A stretch of 64,000 nt of DNA, from positions 62,001-126,000 of the forward strand of contig CAZPHQ010000002.1 of the NCBI GenBank assembly GCA_964586675.1, in the 5' to 3' direction. Source of the DNA: JADLGH01 sp964586675. Lineage in GTDB: Bacteria > Desulfobacterota_D > UBA1144 > Nemesobacterales > UBA2774. The notes beneath the pieces were generated by a model. That model saw nothing but the letters and a program-made list of their open reading frames with translations. It did no database searches and was not told where the DNA came from. How positions within the stretch are numbered: the stretch's first letter is position 1; every line of letters begins with the position of its first letter. The translations under genes were made by a program, and so were the position numbers. Shown in pieces: positions 18,046 through 25,649 of the stretch.

Positions 18046-19470
18046 ATGACACAGCAGCAGGAAAGGATCTCCATGAACAGTGCCCTCGAGGAAACCAGGC
18101 TCCGGGGTCTCCACTGGAGGGTGTGGTGGCTCTCCGCAATGGGGGTTTTCCTCGACGGGTTCGACCTATTCATAATAGGCGTCGCGCTCCCCCTGATTTC
18201 GAGGGAGTTTTCCCCGGACCCCTTCATAACAGGGCTAATAGGGGCTTCCGCCGTCCTCGGATCAGTCCTCGGGGGATTTCTCGGAGGACGGTTCACGGAC
18301 CTGTACGGGAGGAAATCCCTTTACCTCGTAGACCTCGGCTTTTTCATAGTCTTCGGCCTCCTCTCCGCGCTGTCCTGGGACGTATGGTCACTCATACTGT
18401 TCCGTTTCCTCCTGGGAGTAGGGGTCGGGGTCGATTATCCGATATGCGCTTCCTACGTTTCGGAATTCATGCCGAGCCGCATCAGGGGAAAGATGCTCAT
18501 AGGGGCGTTCAGCTTTCAGGCGGTGGGCATGCTCTCGGGCGCGGTGGTCGGCGTGATAATACTCCACCTTTTTCCGGATTCCGGGGCCTGGAGGTGGATG
18601 CTCGGGGCGGGCGTCGTCCCCGCCGTTATCGTGCTCATAATGCGTACGACGGTGCCCGAGAGCCCGAGGTGGCTCGTAGACAAGGGAGAGTTCAAGAAGG
18701 CCGGGGAGATCATAGCGAGGATAGTCCCGGAGCTCAAGGACCGGGTCGATGCGATAGTGGCCGATACGCGGGCCCGGTCGCGCCAGGTCGAGAGAACCGC
18801 CATGGGATACGGCCATCTTTTGAAGAAGCAGTACATCAGGCGTACAGTCCTGGCTGTAGTGCCGTGGTTTCTCATGGACATTGCAACCTACGGCATCGGA
18901 CTTTTCACGCCTACTATACTCGCTGTCATCGCTTACGACAAAGAAACCAGCTTCATACTCAGGGACCTCGCGGCGACAAGAGGGGCCGCCTACCTCGACA
19001 TATTCCTGATAATAGGATTTCTCCTCAACATCTGGCTCGTCGACAGGTGGGGGAGGATAAGGCTCCAGATGCTCGGCTTCTGCGGAATGGCCATCGGTCT
19101 TCTGATACTGTCGGCGGCCACAGGTATCGCCGGAGGGGACGGTGCGAGCCTTTATCTGGTGATACCGGGCTTCGTCCTCTTTAACCTCCTCATGAACATG
19201 GGCCCCAATGCGACCACGTTCATCCTCCCGGCTGAGCTCTTCCCGACCTGCATGAGGGCGTCCGTTCATGGTATAGCCACATCGGCCGCGAAGCTCGGGG
19301 CAGCGCTCGGCATATTTCTCCTTCCCATAGTCAAGGCCGGTGCGGGGATCACTGTGACCCTCCTCGTGGTTGCCTCGGCCGCCGTGCTCGGGCTTATAGT
19401 GACGGCGCTCTTCAGGATAGACACGACGGGGCGCTCGCTCGAAGATATAAACCCTGGCGACGTCAGGTGA
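18046..19470 (+). CDS. MFS transporter, sugar-porter/organic-acid type
   Basis: This 474-residue protein has about 12 hydrophobic segments. Family signatures are present: FLDGFDLFIIG in helix 1, GRFTDLYGRKS in the loop after helix 2, PESPRWL before the central loop, and DRWGRIRLQ in the second half. These place it in the SP/AAHS-like part of the major facilitator superfamily, driven by proton symport. I chose ATG 18046 because GGGGGA lies 7 nt upstream, whereas it abuts the alternative GTG at 18040. The substrate cannot be told from sequence. It is followed by an SDR with its own apparent promoter. Confidence 0.9.
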   Translation: MTQQQERISMNSALEETRLRGLHWRVWWLSAMGVFLDGFDLFIIGVALPLISREFSPDPFITGLIGASAVLGSVLGGFLGGRFTDLYGRKSLYLVDLGFFIVFGLLSALSWDVWSLILFRFLLGVGVGVDYPICASYVSEFMPSRIRGKMLIGAFSFQAVGMLSGAVVGVIILHLFPDSGAWRWMLGAGVVPAVIVLIMRTTVPESPRWLVDKGEFKKAGEIIARIVPELKDRVDAIVADTRARSRQVERTAMGYGHLLKKQYIRRTVLAVVPWFLMDIATYGIGLFTPTILAVIAYDKETSFILRDLAATRGAAYLDIFLIIGFLLNIWLVDRWGRIRLQMLGFCGMAIGLLILSAATGIAGGDGASLYLVIPGFVLFNLLMNMGPNATTFILPAELFPTCMRASVHGIATSAAKLGAALGIFLLPIVKAGAGITVTLLVVASAAVLGLIVTALFRIDTTGRSLEDINPGDVR

Positions 19471-19471
19471 T

Positions 19472-19519
19472 TTGATTAATAATCCATATCACCCATAATA
19501 TTCCGGAAACTTATTCCGG
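19472..19519 (+). promoter_or_regulatory. SDR promoter with operator-like inverted repeat
   Basis: TTGATT (19472-19477) and CATAAT (19494-19499) are 16 nt apart, directly after the MFS stop codon. The perfect inverted repeat CCGGAA-ACTTA-TTCCGG (19503-19519) covers the expected start of transcription. This arrangement suggests repression by a small dimeric regulator. No regulator gene is adjacent, so the regulator is unknown. Confidence 0.45.
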
Positions 19520-19531
19520 AGAACCACACTC

Positions 19532-20287
19532 ATGAAACTGCTCGAAGGAAAAACGGCCCTCATAACGGGCGGCGGCTCGGGTATAGGCAGGGAGACGGCC
19601 CGGCTGTTCGCCGAAGAAGGCGCCAGCGTCGTCATAACCGGGCGGACGGAGGAGAGCCTCATCGAAGCCGCGTCTGCAGATAGCGGCGCGATAAGCTATC
19701 TCGTTAACGACGTATCCAGAGAGGAAGACTGCAGGGCCGCCGTCGAATACGCGATAGACAAATTCGGCAGGCTCGACATCCTGTTCAATAACGCCGGGAT
19801 TATTTACAAGGTAGATACTCACAACACCACGACCGAGCAGTGGGAAAAGACCTTCGGCATAAATGTGAGAGGGATGTACCTGATGTCGAAGTTCGCCATA
19901 CCCCACATGCTGGAGCGGAAATACGGCTGCATCGTCAATAACTCATCGATACTCGGGCTGAAGGCCTCTCCGGGATTCGCCGCCTATAACTCGTCCAAGG
20001 GCGCCGTGAGCCAGCTCACCAAGAGCATGGCGCTCGAATACGCGGAGCTCGGCATACGCGTGAACGCCATATGCCCGGGGACGATTTACACCCCGATGGT
20101 GGAGTATATTTTCGGCGAGTGGGGCGACAGGGAGATGGCGAGGCAAAGATATCTTTCTGTCCATCCGATAAAGCGTTTCGGGGATACGACGGAAGCCGCC
20201 CGCGCCGTTCTCTTCCTCTGCGACGACAGGGTCGGGTTTATCACCGGCGTGCTCCTTCCGGTCGACGGCGGCCTCAGCGCGAAGTAA
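19532..20287 (+). CDS. Short-chain dehydrogenase/reductase
   Basis: This 251-residue classical SDR reduces or oxidises a carbonyl/alcohol substrate with NAD(P). The cofactor motif is TGGGSGIG at residues 12-19, and NNAG follows in the central strand. The catalytic set is Ser in NNSSILG and Tyr-x-x-x-Lys in AAYNSSKGA. The C-terminal PVDGGLSAK is typical of FabG-like members. An operator-like inverted repeat sits at the apparent promoter. The substrate is not predictable. It could share a pathway with the preceding transporter, but that is only positional. Confidence 0.9.
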   Translation: MKLLEGKTALITGGGSGIGRETARLFAEEGASVVITGRTEESLIEAASADSGAISYLVNDVSREEDCRAAVEYAIDKFGRLDILFNNAGIIYKVDTHNTTTEQWEKTFGINVRGMYLMSKFAIPHMLERKYGCIVNNSSILGLKASPGFAAYNSSKGAVSQLTKSMALEYAELGIRVNAICPGTIYTPMVEYIFGEWGDREMARQRYLSVHPIKRFGDTTEAARAVLFLCDDRVGFITGVLLPVDGGLSAK

Positions 20288-20373
20288 ACAGGCGGCAGAG
20301 CTTTACGCCGGCCCGACATTCTCTGATTCCCGGGAATTTCAATATAGAGCCTTAGCTAAAAACCATACATAAT

Positions 20374-20395
20374 GCTTAATACTTTGGTATTAAGC
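20374..20395 (+). repeat. AT-rich perfect hairpin
   Basis: GCTTAATAC and GTATTAAGC form a 9-bp perfect stem around a 4-nt loop, about 87 nt after the SDR stop codon. There is no U-run, so termination is doubtful. It may be a processed 3' end of the SDR mRNA or a protein-binding site. Confidence 0.4.
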
Positions 20396-20437
20396 CAAAC
20401 CCCCATGCAATGCTTTTAAAGTGCTGGAAATTAAGTC

Positions 20438-20467
20438 TTGATAGGGTCCCCGTCTATAGACTATCCT
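20438..20467 (+). promoter_or_regulatory. Promoter of the small-peptide transcription unit
   Basis: TTGATA (20438-20443) and TATCCT (20462-20467) are 18 nt apart. A perfect 10-bp palindrome GTCTATAGAC (20452-20461) lies in the spacer against the -10. Transcription would start at about 20474, one base before the ATG of the 30-residue reading frame. Confidence 0.5.
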
Positions 20468-20474
20468 TAAAACC

Positions 20475-20567
20475 ATGAGCGGACGGATAGACAAAACCTA
20501 CGGATTCCTGGATTTGGCTCTATATTCGTTCCTGTTCGCGGTTTTTTTCATAATGTTCTTCGCATAA
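20475..20567 (+). CDS. Small membrane peptide, 30 residues
   Basis: The frame runs ATG to TAA and encodes 30 residues. A polar N-terminal third (MSGRIDKTYG) is followed by a hydrophobic, Phe-rich segment ending in VFFIMFFA. One membrane helix is likely. There is no Shine-Dalgarno sequence, but a promoter predicts a leaderless mRNA, and a strong terminator lies 38 nt after the stop. The unit of about 165 nt could be a small-protein gene, a dual-function RNA or a plain sRNA. I recognise no family. Its compact promoter-frame-terminator layout argues it is expressed. Confidence 0.5.
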   Translation: MSGRIDKTYGFLDLALYSFLFAVFFIMFFA

Positions 20568-20604
20568 ACCGGCTTAACTACATCTTGCCTTTTGCTTCTC
20601 TTAG

Positions 20605-20641
20605 ACCCTCCCCATTCCTAGCCGGATGTGGGAGGGTTTTT
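20605..20641 (+). terminator. Rho-independent terminator
   Basis: The arms ACCCTCCC and GGGAGGGT enclose a loop and are followed by a run of five Ts. This is a strong intrinsic terminator ending the small-peptide unit. It lies just before the convergent GNAT gene stop at 20676. Confidence 0.85.
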
Positions 20642-20675
20642 GATTCAGCCCGTTTTTGTTAGACTTACCGGGAGC

Positions 20676-21233
20676 TTACGGGGAGGGATTCCAGTCGGCT
20701 CTCAGCATGGCGTATACGGCGTGATCTACATAATGGTCGTAGAGCCATTCGGCGGCCCTCAGCGTGCCTTCTTCGACGAAGCCCAGGCGCTCCGGAACCG
20801 CACTGCTCTTCATGTTTCCCGTAGCGCATCTAATCTCTATCCGGTTAAAGCCGAGCCGGCCAAAGCCGTAATCGATTAAAGTCCGGCAGGACCTCGTGAC
20901 TATTCCCCTGCCCTGATAGCTCTCGCCGAGCCAGTAGCCGATGCTGGTCGAATGATTCACCCAGTCGACCCTGTGAAACCCTATGACGCCGGCTATCTTG
21001 CCCCTGTAGACAATAGCCATCGTAAGGGAAATGCTCTCGGCGAACTGCTTCCGGCTGTAGGCTATGAAATCGATCGTGTTCTGTAGATATTTGTTGTTGT
21101 CGAGCCATGGGAGCCACCGTTTGAGATATTCCCTGTTCCCGTCTATGAGAGCGAACAGCTCGGCGGCGTGGCTCTGGTCGAGAAGTTCGAGCTGGAGATA
21201 ACTTTCGGCTCTCAGAAGTAGATTGTCGTCCAT
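20676..21233 (-). CDS. GNAT N-acetyltransferase, RimJ/RimL type
   Basis: This 185-residue acetyl-CoA-dependent acyltransferase resembles enzymes that acetylate ribosomal-protein N-termini or related amines. The family start with LDQSHAAELFALID and REYLKRWLPWLD is present. The acetyl-CoA loop is YQGRGIVT, and the C-terminal motif is AVPERLGFVEEGTLR. Length is normal for the group. It stands between the terminator at 20.6 kb and a membrane-protein gene. The real acceptor is unknown; RimL-like members also act on small molecules. Confidence 0.85.
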   Translation of the reverse strand: MDDNLLLRAESYLQLELLDQSHAAELFALIDGNREYLKRWLPWLDNNKYLQNTIDFIAYSRKQFAESISLTMAIVYRGKIAGVIGFHRVDWVNHSTSIGYWLGESYQGRGIVTRSCRTLIDYGFGRLGFNRIEIRCATGNMKSSAVPERLGFVEEGTLRAAEWLYDHYVDHAVYAMLRADWNPSP

Positions 21234-21371
21234 GCGAAACGCCCGCCCCTCAGCCCCGTTTATTCGAAAGCGCAGCCCATGCCGACGCTAATAAAGGCCA
21301 GCATCAGGTAACCGATTTGGGCGCGTGTGTATTCAGCCAATTTTCCCGGGAGCCTCCGTCGATATATTACC

Positions 21372-22055
21372 TTACCGCACCATGCCCGGCGCGGCGAACG
21401 GGTTATCTTCACCAACGGCATTGACAGCGGGGACGTCGCCGCCGGATGACAGCTTCCTGTACACGTAAGCAACGGCGACTATGGTTGTCGGTATGCTGGC
21501 GAAGAGACCGATCATGAAAAAGAGCGCTCCGGCAATATTGATGAGCCCGAGAAGCATGGCAAACCAGAAGAGAGGCCACTTGATTCCCGAAGTTATCCTT
21601 CCGCTCTCCGAAAACGCTTCGCGTACGGGTGAGTCTTTGTCCACAATGAGGTATGGAACATACTCATATTTAATCATCCATATGAAGCCCGGCACTATCA
21701 GCAGTATGAAACCGGCCGCCACCAAAAGGATGTACAGGATATTCCCGAGAATGAATCTTAAGAACAGGGGCAGGGGAAATTGAAGCAGCTCCGATGCCTT
21801 GAGCGCTACCCCGTCGCATATATTGAGGGCGATTCTGATCGAAATAAAACTGATCAGGAAACTGGCCGCCAAGCCGCCAAGGGAAAAAAGAACGGAAAAG
21901 ATCGGCAGGCGTTCCTCGAACAGGCCCGCGAAGGTTTCAAAGAAGAAATTAACGAGAATGCATATAACCAGAAATATTATGAAGAAGCCGAGATTCTCTC
22001 TCATCCTGTTCCAGCCGAATCTAACGGCTTCCTTTATAGAGAACTGTTTCTCCAC
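21372..22055 (-). CDS. Polytopic membrane protein, DUF975-like
   Basis: This 227-residue protein has about five or six hydrophobic segments. An amphipathic N-terminus (FSIKEAVRFGWNRMREN) precedes the first helix. The motif GFILLIVPGFIWMIKYEYVPYLIVDKD recurs in integral membrane proteins of the DUF975/glycerophosphodiesterase-membrane-domain type. The start is GTG with AGGAGG 5 nt upstream. The last 20 residues are polar. Function is unknown. The neighbours, a GNAT and a methyltransferase, give no clear context. The 138-nt gap to the GNAT shows nothing I can support. Confidence 0.75.
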   Translation of the reverse strand: MEKQFSIKEAVRFGWNRMRENLGFFIIFLVICILVNFFFETFAGLFEERLPIFSVLFSLGGLAASFLISFISIRIALNICDGVALKASELLQFPLPLFLRFILGNILYILLVAAGFILLIVPGFIWMIKYEYVPYLIVDKDSPVREAFSESGRITSGIKWPLFWFAMLLGLINIAGALFFMIGLFASIPTTIVAVAYVYRKLSSGGDVPAVNAVGEDNPFAAPGMVR

Positions 22056-22120
22056 TTGCGCCTCCTTTTTAAGCTCACCGGGGTATAGATTCCAGATGTA
22101 AATGTATACTCATTCGCCGT

Positions 22121-22891
22121 CTATGCCGATTCGACATTCCTGAATCCTGAAAAGAATATACGCCTGAAGGGATAGAAGACTGGTCCTTTCGGGTAGAGCT
22201 TCTCGAGCTTTTTTAAATATGTCTCGCGAAACGCCTCCTTAAGCGGGGGCTGGAGGCGGCTGAAATATGGAATAAGCATGGTGCCCGAGAGCCAGTCCAG
22301 CACGGAACCGGCACTCTCCAGAATGTGGGGGAACACCTTTTCGAATACGGTAATGCCGCTGCACTCGTTCCGATAAAGAAGCTCGGAGTATTCGGTTATC
22401 GTAAGGACCGATGAGCGCCTTACCCAGCCGCCGAGGGCGCTTCTGAAAGGCTCTTCACCGGCCGTATCCTGGATCAGGAGCTGCGTTATGTGACTGTGGT
22501 TCGACGGGACCTGTACGGCTATCTGGCCCCCGGGCCTGAGAAGCGAGATCAGGCGTGGAACGAGCTTCTTGTGGTCCGGGACCCACTGGAGGGCGGCGTT
22601 CGAGAAAATGAGGTCCCATTCCCCGCCCGCTTCCTCCACGGGCATGAGCTCGAAATCGAGGCCCGGCCTCGATCGCGAAGAGGCCCGACCGAGCATCTCA
22701 GGGGAAGAATCTATTCCGAGAACGCGGCTCCCGGGAAGCATATCCGAGAGCCTACTGGTCAGCTCGCCCGTACCGCAGCCGAGGTCTATAACGTCGAGAC
22801 CATCTCTTATCCTGACGAGGCCGCTCAGGTCTTCGAACGGCGCGAACCTCTCTTTCTGAAACTTCCCGTAGAGCTCTGGATTCCACGACAT
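22121..22891 (-). CDS. Trans-aconitate methyltransferase-like SAM methyltransferase
   Basis: This 256-residue class I methyltransferase has its SAM-binding motif I in VIDLGCGTGELTSRL, the acidic motif II in VLGIDSSPEMLGRA, and a motif IV region FSNAALQWVPDH. The start MSWNPELYGKF and the SNAALQW motif are characteristic of the Tam group, which esterifies trans-aconitate. I chose ATG 22891 over an upstream TTG because GGAGG lies 9 nt before it. Substrate assignment is by family only. It is divergent from fluC. Confidence 0.8.
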   Translation of the reverse strand: MSWNPELYGKFQKERFAPFEDLSGLVRIRDGLDVIDLGCGTGELTSRLSDMLPGSRVLGIDSSPEMLGRASSRSRPGLDFELMPVEEAGGEWDLIFSNAALQWVPDHKKLVPRLISLLRPGGQIAVQVPSNHSHITQLLIQDTAGEEPFRSALGGWVRRSSVLTITEYSELLYRNECSGITVFEKVFPHILESAGSVLDWLSGTMLIPYFSRLQPPLKEAFRETYLKKLEKLYPKGPVFYPFRRIFFSGFRNVESA

Positions 22892-23008
22892 GAGCAAGAA
22901 CCTCCGGACCGGGCGTCTGTAACCATATTACCAGACGTCTCTTTCAGGACATAACGTTTACATATGATATTATTTTCCGAATCCTGCCGAAAACGGAGGC
23001 AATGGCCG

Positions 23009-23395
23009 ATGTCGAATCTCGTTTATATAGCCGCCGGCGGCGTAATCGGAGCCCTACTCAGGTACGCGGTCACCGGGGCTGTATTCAAGCTCGTTCCCGG
23101 CGCGTTCCCCTGGGGCACCCTTCTAGTGAACATCTCGGGCTGCTTCGCGATCGGCGTGGTGTGGCACCTTTTCGAAGGCTTATACATCACCCCCGGCATG
23201 AGGCTTTTCCTCATGGTGGGCTTTCTCGGGGCTTACACGACTTTCTCCAGCTTCGGGCTCGAAACTATTAACCTCCTGAGAGAGGGGGAGATTGGCTACG
23301 CGCTTTTCTATGTTCTTGCGAGTAATGCCCTGGGCATAGCCGCCGTATATGCCGGAATTCTCGCGACGAGGGGCCTCACGGGGATTCTCAGATAA
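23009..23395 (+). CDS. fluC: Fluoride channel FluC (CrcB)
   Basis: This 128-residue, four-helix membrane protein forms dual-topology dimers that export fluoride. Family motifs are present: AAGGVIGALLRY in helix 1, GTLLVNISGCFAIG in helix 2, and GFLGAYTTFSSFG in helix 3, which carries the Phe/Thr pore residues. GGAGG lies 9 nt before the ATG chosen at 23009; a frame opening further upstream would add an unlikely basic peptide. A single copy is present. No fluoride riboswitch is visible in the short leader. Confidence 0.93.
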   Translation: MSNLVYIAAGGVIGALLRYAVTGAVFKLVPGAFPWGTLLVNISGCFAIGVVWHLFEGLYITPGMRLFLMVGFLGAYTTFSSFGLETINLLREGEIGYALFYVLASNALGIAAVYAGILATRGLTGILR

Positions 23396-23428
23396 TATTT
23401 ACCGCGCCCATTCTGGACGGGCGTCGCC

Positions 23429-23457
23429 TTGAAGGGCGTCTGCATCTTAATTACACT
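23429..23457 (+). promoter_or_regulatory. Promoter giving a near-leaderless rpiB-like mRNA
   Basis: TTGAAG (23429-23434) and TACACT (23452-23457) are exactly 17 nt apart. Initiation 6-7 nt later would fall within about 3 nt of the ATG at 23467. No ribosome-binding sequence precedes that ATG. Confidence 0.5.
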
Positions 23458-23466
23458 ACTCCTACT

Positions 23467-23910
23467 ATGAAAATCGCCGTTGGAAGCGACGAGCGGACGT
23501 ATCTTACGGACTTCGTCATGGAGGAGCTCGCGAAAAGGGGAATCGAGGTCGAGTCCTTCGGCCCGCTCGCCGGCGAAGGGCTTCAGTGGACGGACGTCGC
23601 CGAGAAGGTTTCCGAAAGGGTCGCCAGAGGGGAATGCGACCAGGGGATACTTTTCTGCTGGACGGGGACAGGCGTCAGCATTGCGGCGAACAAGATCCCG
23701 GGCGTAAGGGCCGCCCTTTGTCAGGATGCGAAGACGGCCGAGGGGGCGAGGAAGTGGAACGACGCGAACGTTTTGGCGATGAGCCTTAGGGCCGTTTCGC
23801 CGATAGTCGCCGGCGAGATACTCGACGCCTGGCTCGGGGCCTCACCCGATGAAAGCGAACGGGAAAACATAGAGAAGGTAGGAAAGCTCGAAAAGAAGTA
23901 TTGTCTTTAA
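23467..23910 (+). CDS. RpiB/LacAB-family protein with altered active site
   Basis: This 147-residue protein has the RpiB fold signatures GSD near residue 7, CWTGTGVSIAANK in the centre and WNDANVLAMSLR. Canonical RpiB interconverts ribose-5-phosphate and ribulose-5-phosphate. Here the usual DH at the start is DE, the Gly after the catalytic Cys is Trp (CW), and the ring-opening His before NDANVL is Trp. The Cys is retained. These changes suggest a different substrate or lost activity, so I do not assign rpiB. It has its own promoter and lies 39 nt before asd. Confidence 0.75.
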   Translation: MKIAVGSDERTYLTDFVMEELAKRGIEVESFGPLAGEGLQWTDVAEKVSERVARGECDQGILFCWTGTGVSIAANKIPGVRAALCQDAKTAEGARKWNDANVLAMSLRAVSPIVAGEILDAWLGASPDESERENIEKVGKLEKKYCL

Positions 23911-23949
23911 AAGGCCTCAGGTGTGACAAATAGAATTCGGAGGAATTAA

Positions 23950-24972
23950 ATGAAGAGCGGTGGCTATAACGTTGCAATAGCGGGCGCGACGGGCGCAGTG
24001 GGACAGGAGATGATGGACATTCTGAGGGAGAGAAACTTCCCTGTTAAGGAGCTGAGGCTCCTCGCGTCGGAGAGGTCGGCCGGCAAAGCGATGCAGTTTA
24101 ACGGGACTAACATAGAAATTAAAAAACTGGATAAAGATTCGTTCTCCGGAATAGACATAGCCCTCTTTTCGGCGGGCGGAGGAAGGAGCAAGGAATTCGT
24201 GCCGGCTGCTGTCGAGGCCGGGGCGGTAGTCGTCGACAACAGCTCGGCTTTCAGGATGGAAGAGGACGTTCCTCTGATCATACCGGAAATAAACCCGCAG
24301 GCGGCTGCCGGTTACAGGAAAAGGGGAATAATCGCGAACCCGAACTGCACGACGGCCGTTACGCTCATGGCGCTTAAGCCGCTCCACGACGTCGCGCGCA
24401 TTAAGAGGGTTATCGCTTCGAGCTATCAGGCAGTTTCCGGCGCGGGCGCCCAGGCCATAGAAGAGCTGAGACAGGAAACGCTCGCATGGGCGAACTCTGG
24501 CGACATGAAGCCGTCTGTATTCCCGTACCAGATAGCGTTCAACATTATTCCGCACATCGACGCATTCCTCGAGAACGGCTACACGAAAGAGGAGATGAAA
24601 CTCCATCACGAAACGAGGAAAATACTCGGCGACAACGAAATAGCGGTTACGGCGACGACCGTCAGGGTGCCGGTATTCAGGGCGCATTCGGTAGCGGTCA
24701 ACATAGAGACCGAGAAGAAGATATCCGTAAGCGAGGCGAAAGAGGCGCTCGCAGGATTTCCTGGAGTAAGGGTCGTCGATGAGCCGCAGAATCTTAAATA
24801 CCCGATGCCGATAGACGCCGCAGGTATGGACGACTGCCTCGTCGGAAGGATAAGGGAAGACTACACCGTACCAGCGGGGCTTTCGCTCTGGGTGGTCGGC
24901 GACCAGCTGAGGAAAGGCGCCGCGCTCAACGCAGTTCAGATAGCGGAGCTCCTGATAGGAGAATATATATAG
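23950..24972 (+). CDS. asd: Aspartate-semialdehyde dehydrogenase
   Basis: This 340-residue enzyme makes L-aspartate-semialdehyde from aspartyl phosphate with NADPH, the branch point to lysine, threonine and methionine. The N-terminal cofactor loop is AGATGAVGQEM. Catalytic Cys133 lies in NPNCTT. The acid/base His is expected in KLHHETRKI, near residue 220. GGAGG precedes the ATG by 6 nt. It supplies substrate for DapA, encoded 680 nt downstream, and for the methionine genes at 5-8 kb. Confidence 0.97.
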   Translation: MKSGGYNVAIAGATGAVGQEMMDILRERNFPVKELRLLASERSAGKAMQFNGTNIEIKKLDKDSFSGIDIALFSAGGGRSKEFVPAAVEAGAVVVDNSSAFRMEEDVPLIIPEINPQAAAGYRKRGIIANPNCTTAVTLMALKPLHDVARIKRVIASSYQAVSGAGAQAIEELRQETLAWANSGDMKPSVFPYQIAFNIIPHIDAFLENGYTKEEMKLHHETRKILGDNEIAVTATTVRVPVFRAHSVAVNIETEKKISVSEAKEALAGFPGVRVVDEPQNLKYPMPIDAAGMDDCLVGRIREDYTVPAGLSLWVVGDQLRKGAALNAVQIAELLIGEYI

Positions 24973-25529
24973 TGGCTATTTCGGGCGTACTGAAGGGTCT
25001 CGTGGAAAAGCTCCAGGGCGGAAGCTTCACGGAGCTCCCGGACAGCATAGCCGAAGGCCTCCGTAAACGCCTCGGCGACGGCGAGAAAGTACATTTCACG
25101 CTCCTTAACTGGAGGGCCATACACAAGGCCCCGAGCTTTACGGACAGCAATACCTACTTCAGCTCCTGGTTCATACTGACCGCTTCGCGAATAATAATCG
25201 CGAGGAATTCTTCCGAGCTCAAGATGTTCAGGGAGATCCCGCTTAACGGGATAACGAGCATACATTACGAGCTCGACCGTTCCGAGCCCAGGATGACGAT
25301 TACGACCCCCGGGAGCGTGGACAAAATAGAGTTCCAGAAAAAGGCCTCGGCCCACACCCCCGGGCTCGAAGTGCTTCTCAAAACCGTGATCGCCGATGCC
25401 AGAAGGGCCGCGCCGGTATCTGCAGCAGCCGGGATAGTTCTATGCGGCGGCTGCGGGAGCGGTATCCCGAAATCGAGCCGCTTCTGCCCGGAGTGCGGCG
25501 TCAGGGTAATCATCGGGGAGAACTTTTAA
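24972..25529 (+). CDS. PH-like domain protein with C-terminal zinc ribbon
   Basis: This 185-residue protein starts at a GTG overlapping the last base of the asd stop codon. Residues 30-140 resemble a bacterial PH-like domain, with strands such as SSWFILTASRIIIARN and an E-I-P-L-N-G-I-T-S-I motif. The C-terminus has two CxxC knuckles (CGGC and CPEC) 15 residues apart, a zinc ribbon. PH-like domains bind lipids or proteins, and zinc ribbons bind metal and often nucleic acid or protein. Function is unknown. Tight coupling to asd suggests co-expression. Confidence 0.75.
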   Translation: MAISGVLKGLVEKLQGGSFTELPDSIAEGLRKRLGDGEKVHFTLLNWRAIHKAPSFTDSNTYFSSWFILTASRIIIARNSSELKMFREIPLNGITSIHYELDRSEPRMTITTPGSVDKIEFQKKASAHTPGLEVLLKTVIADARRAAPVSAAAGIVLCGGCGSGIPKSSRFCPECGVRVIIGENF

Positions 25530-25591
25530 AATCTGCCGGTAAACTTCAAGCTTAAAAAGCCCGTGCAATCAACGCACATCTCGTAGAAACC

Positions 25592-25619
25592 TTGAATTGA
25601 ATAACAGCTAGAATATAAT
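25592..25619 (+). promoter_or_regulatory. dapA promoter
   Basis: TTGAAT (25592-25597) and a perfect TATAAT (25614-25619) are 16 nt apart. Transcription would start about 24 nt before the dapA start. AAGGAGG lies 8 nt before that ATG. Confidence 0.65.
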
Positions 25620-25649
25620 GAAGGTTGCCAGACCAAGGAGGCTTTCGTA

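Noticed and set aside
22892..23008. Fluoride riboswitch upstream of fluC
   Set aside because: The short leader shows none of the conserved pseudoknot sequences of the crcB motif that I could recognise.
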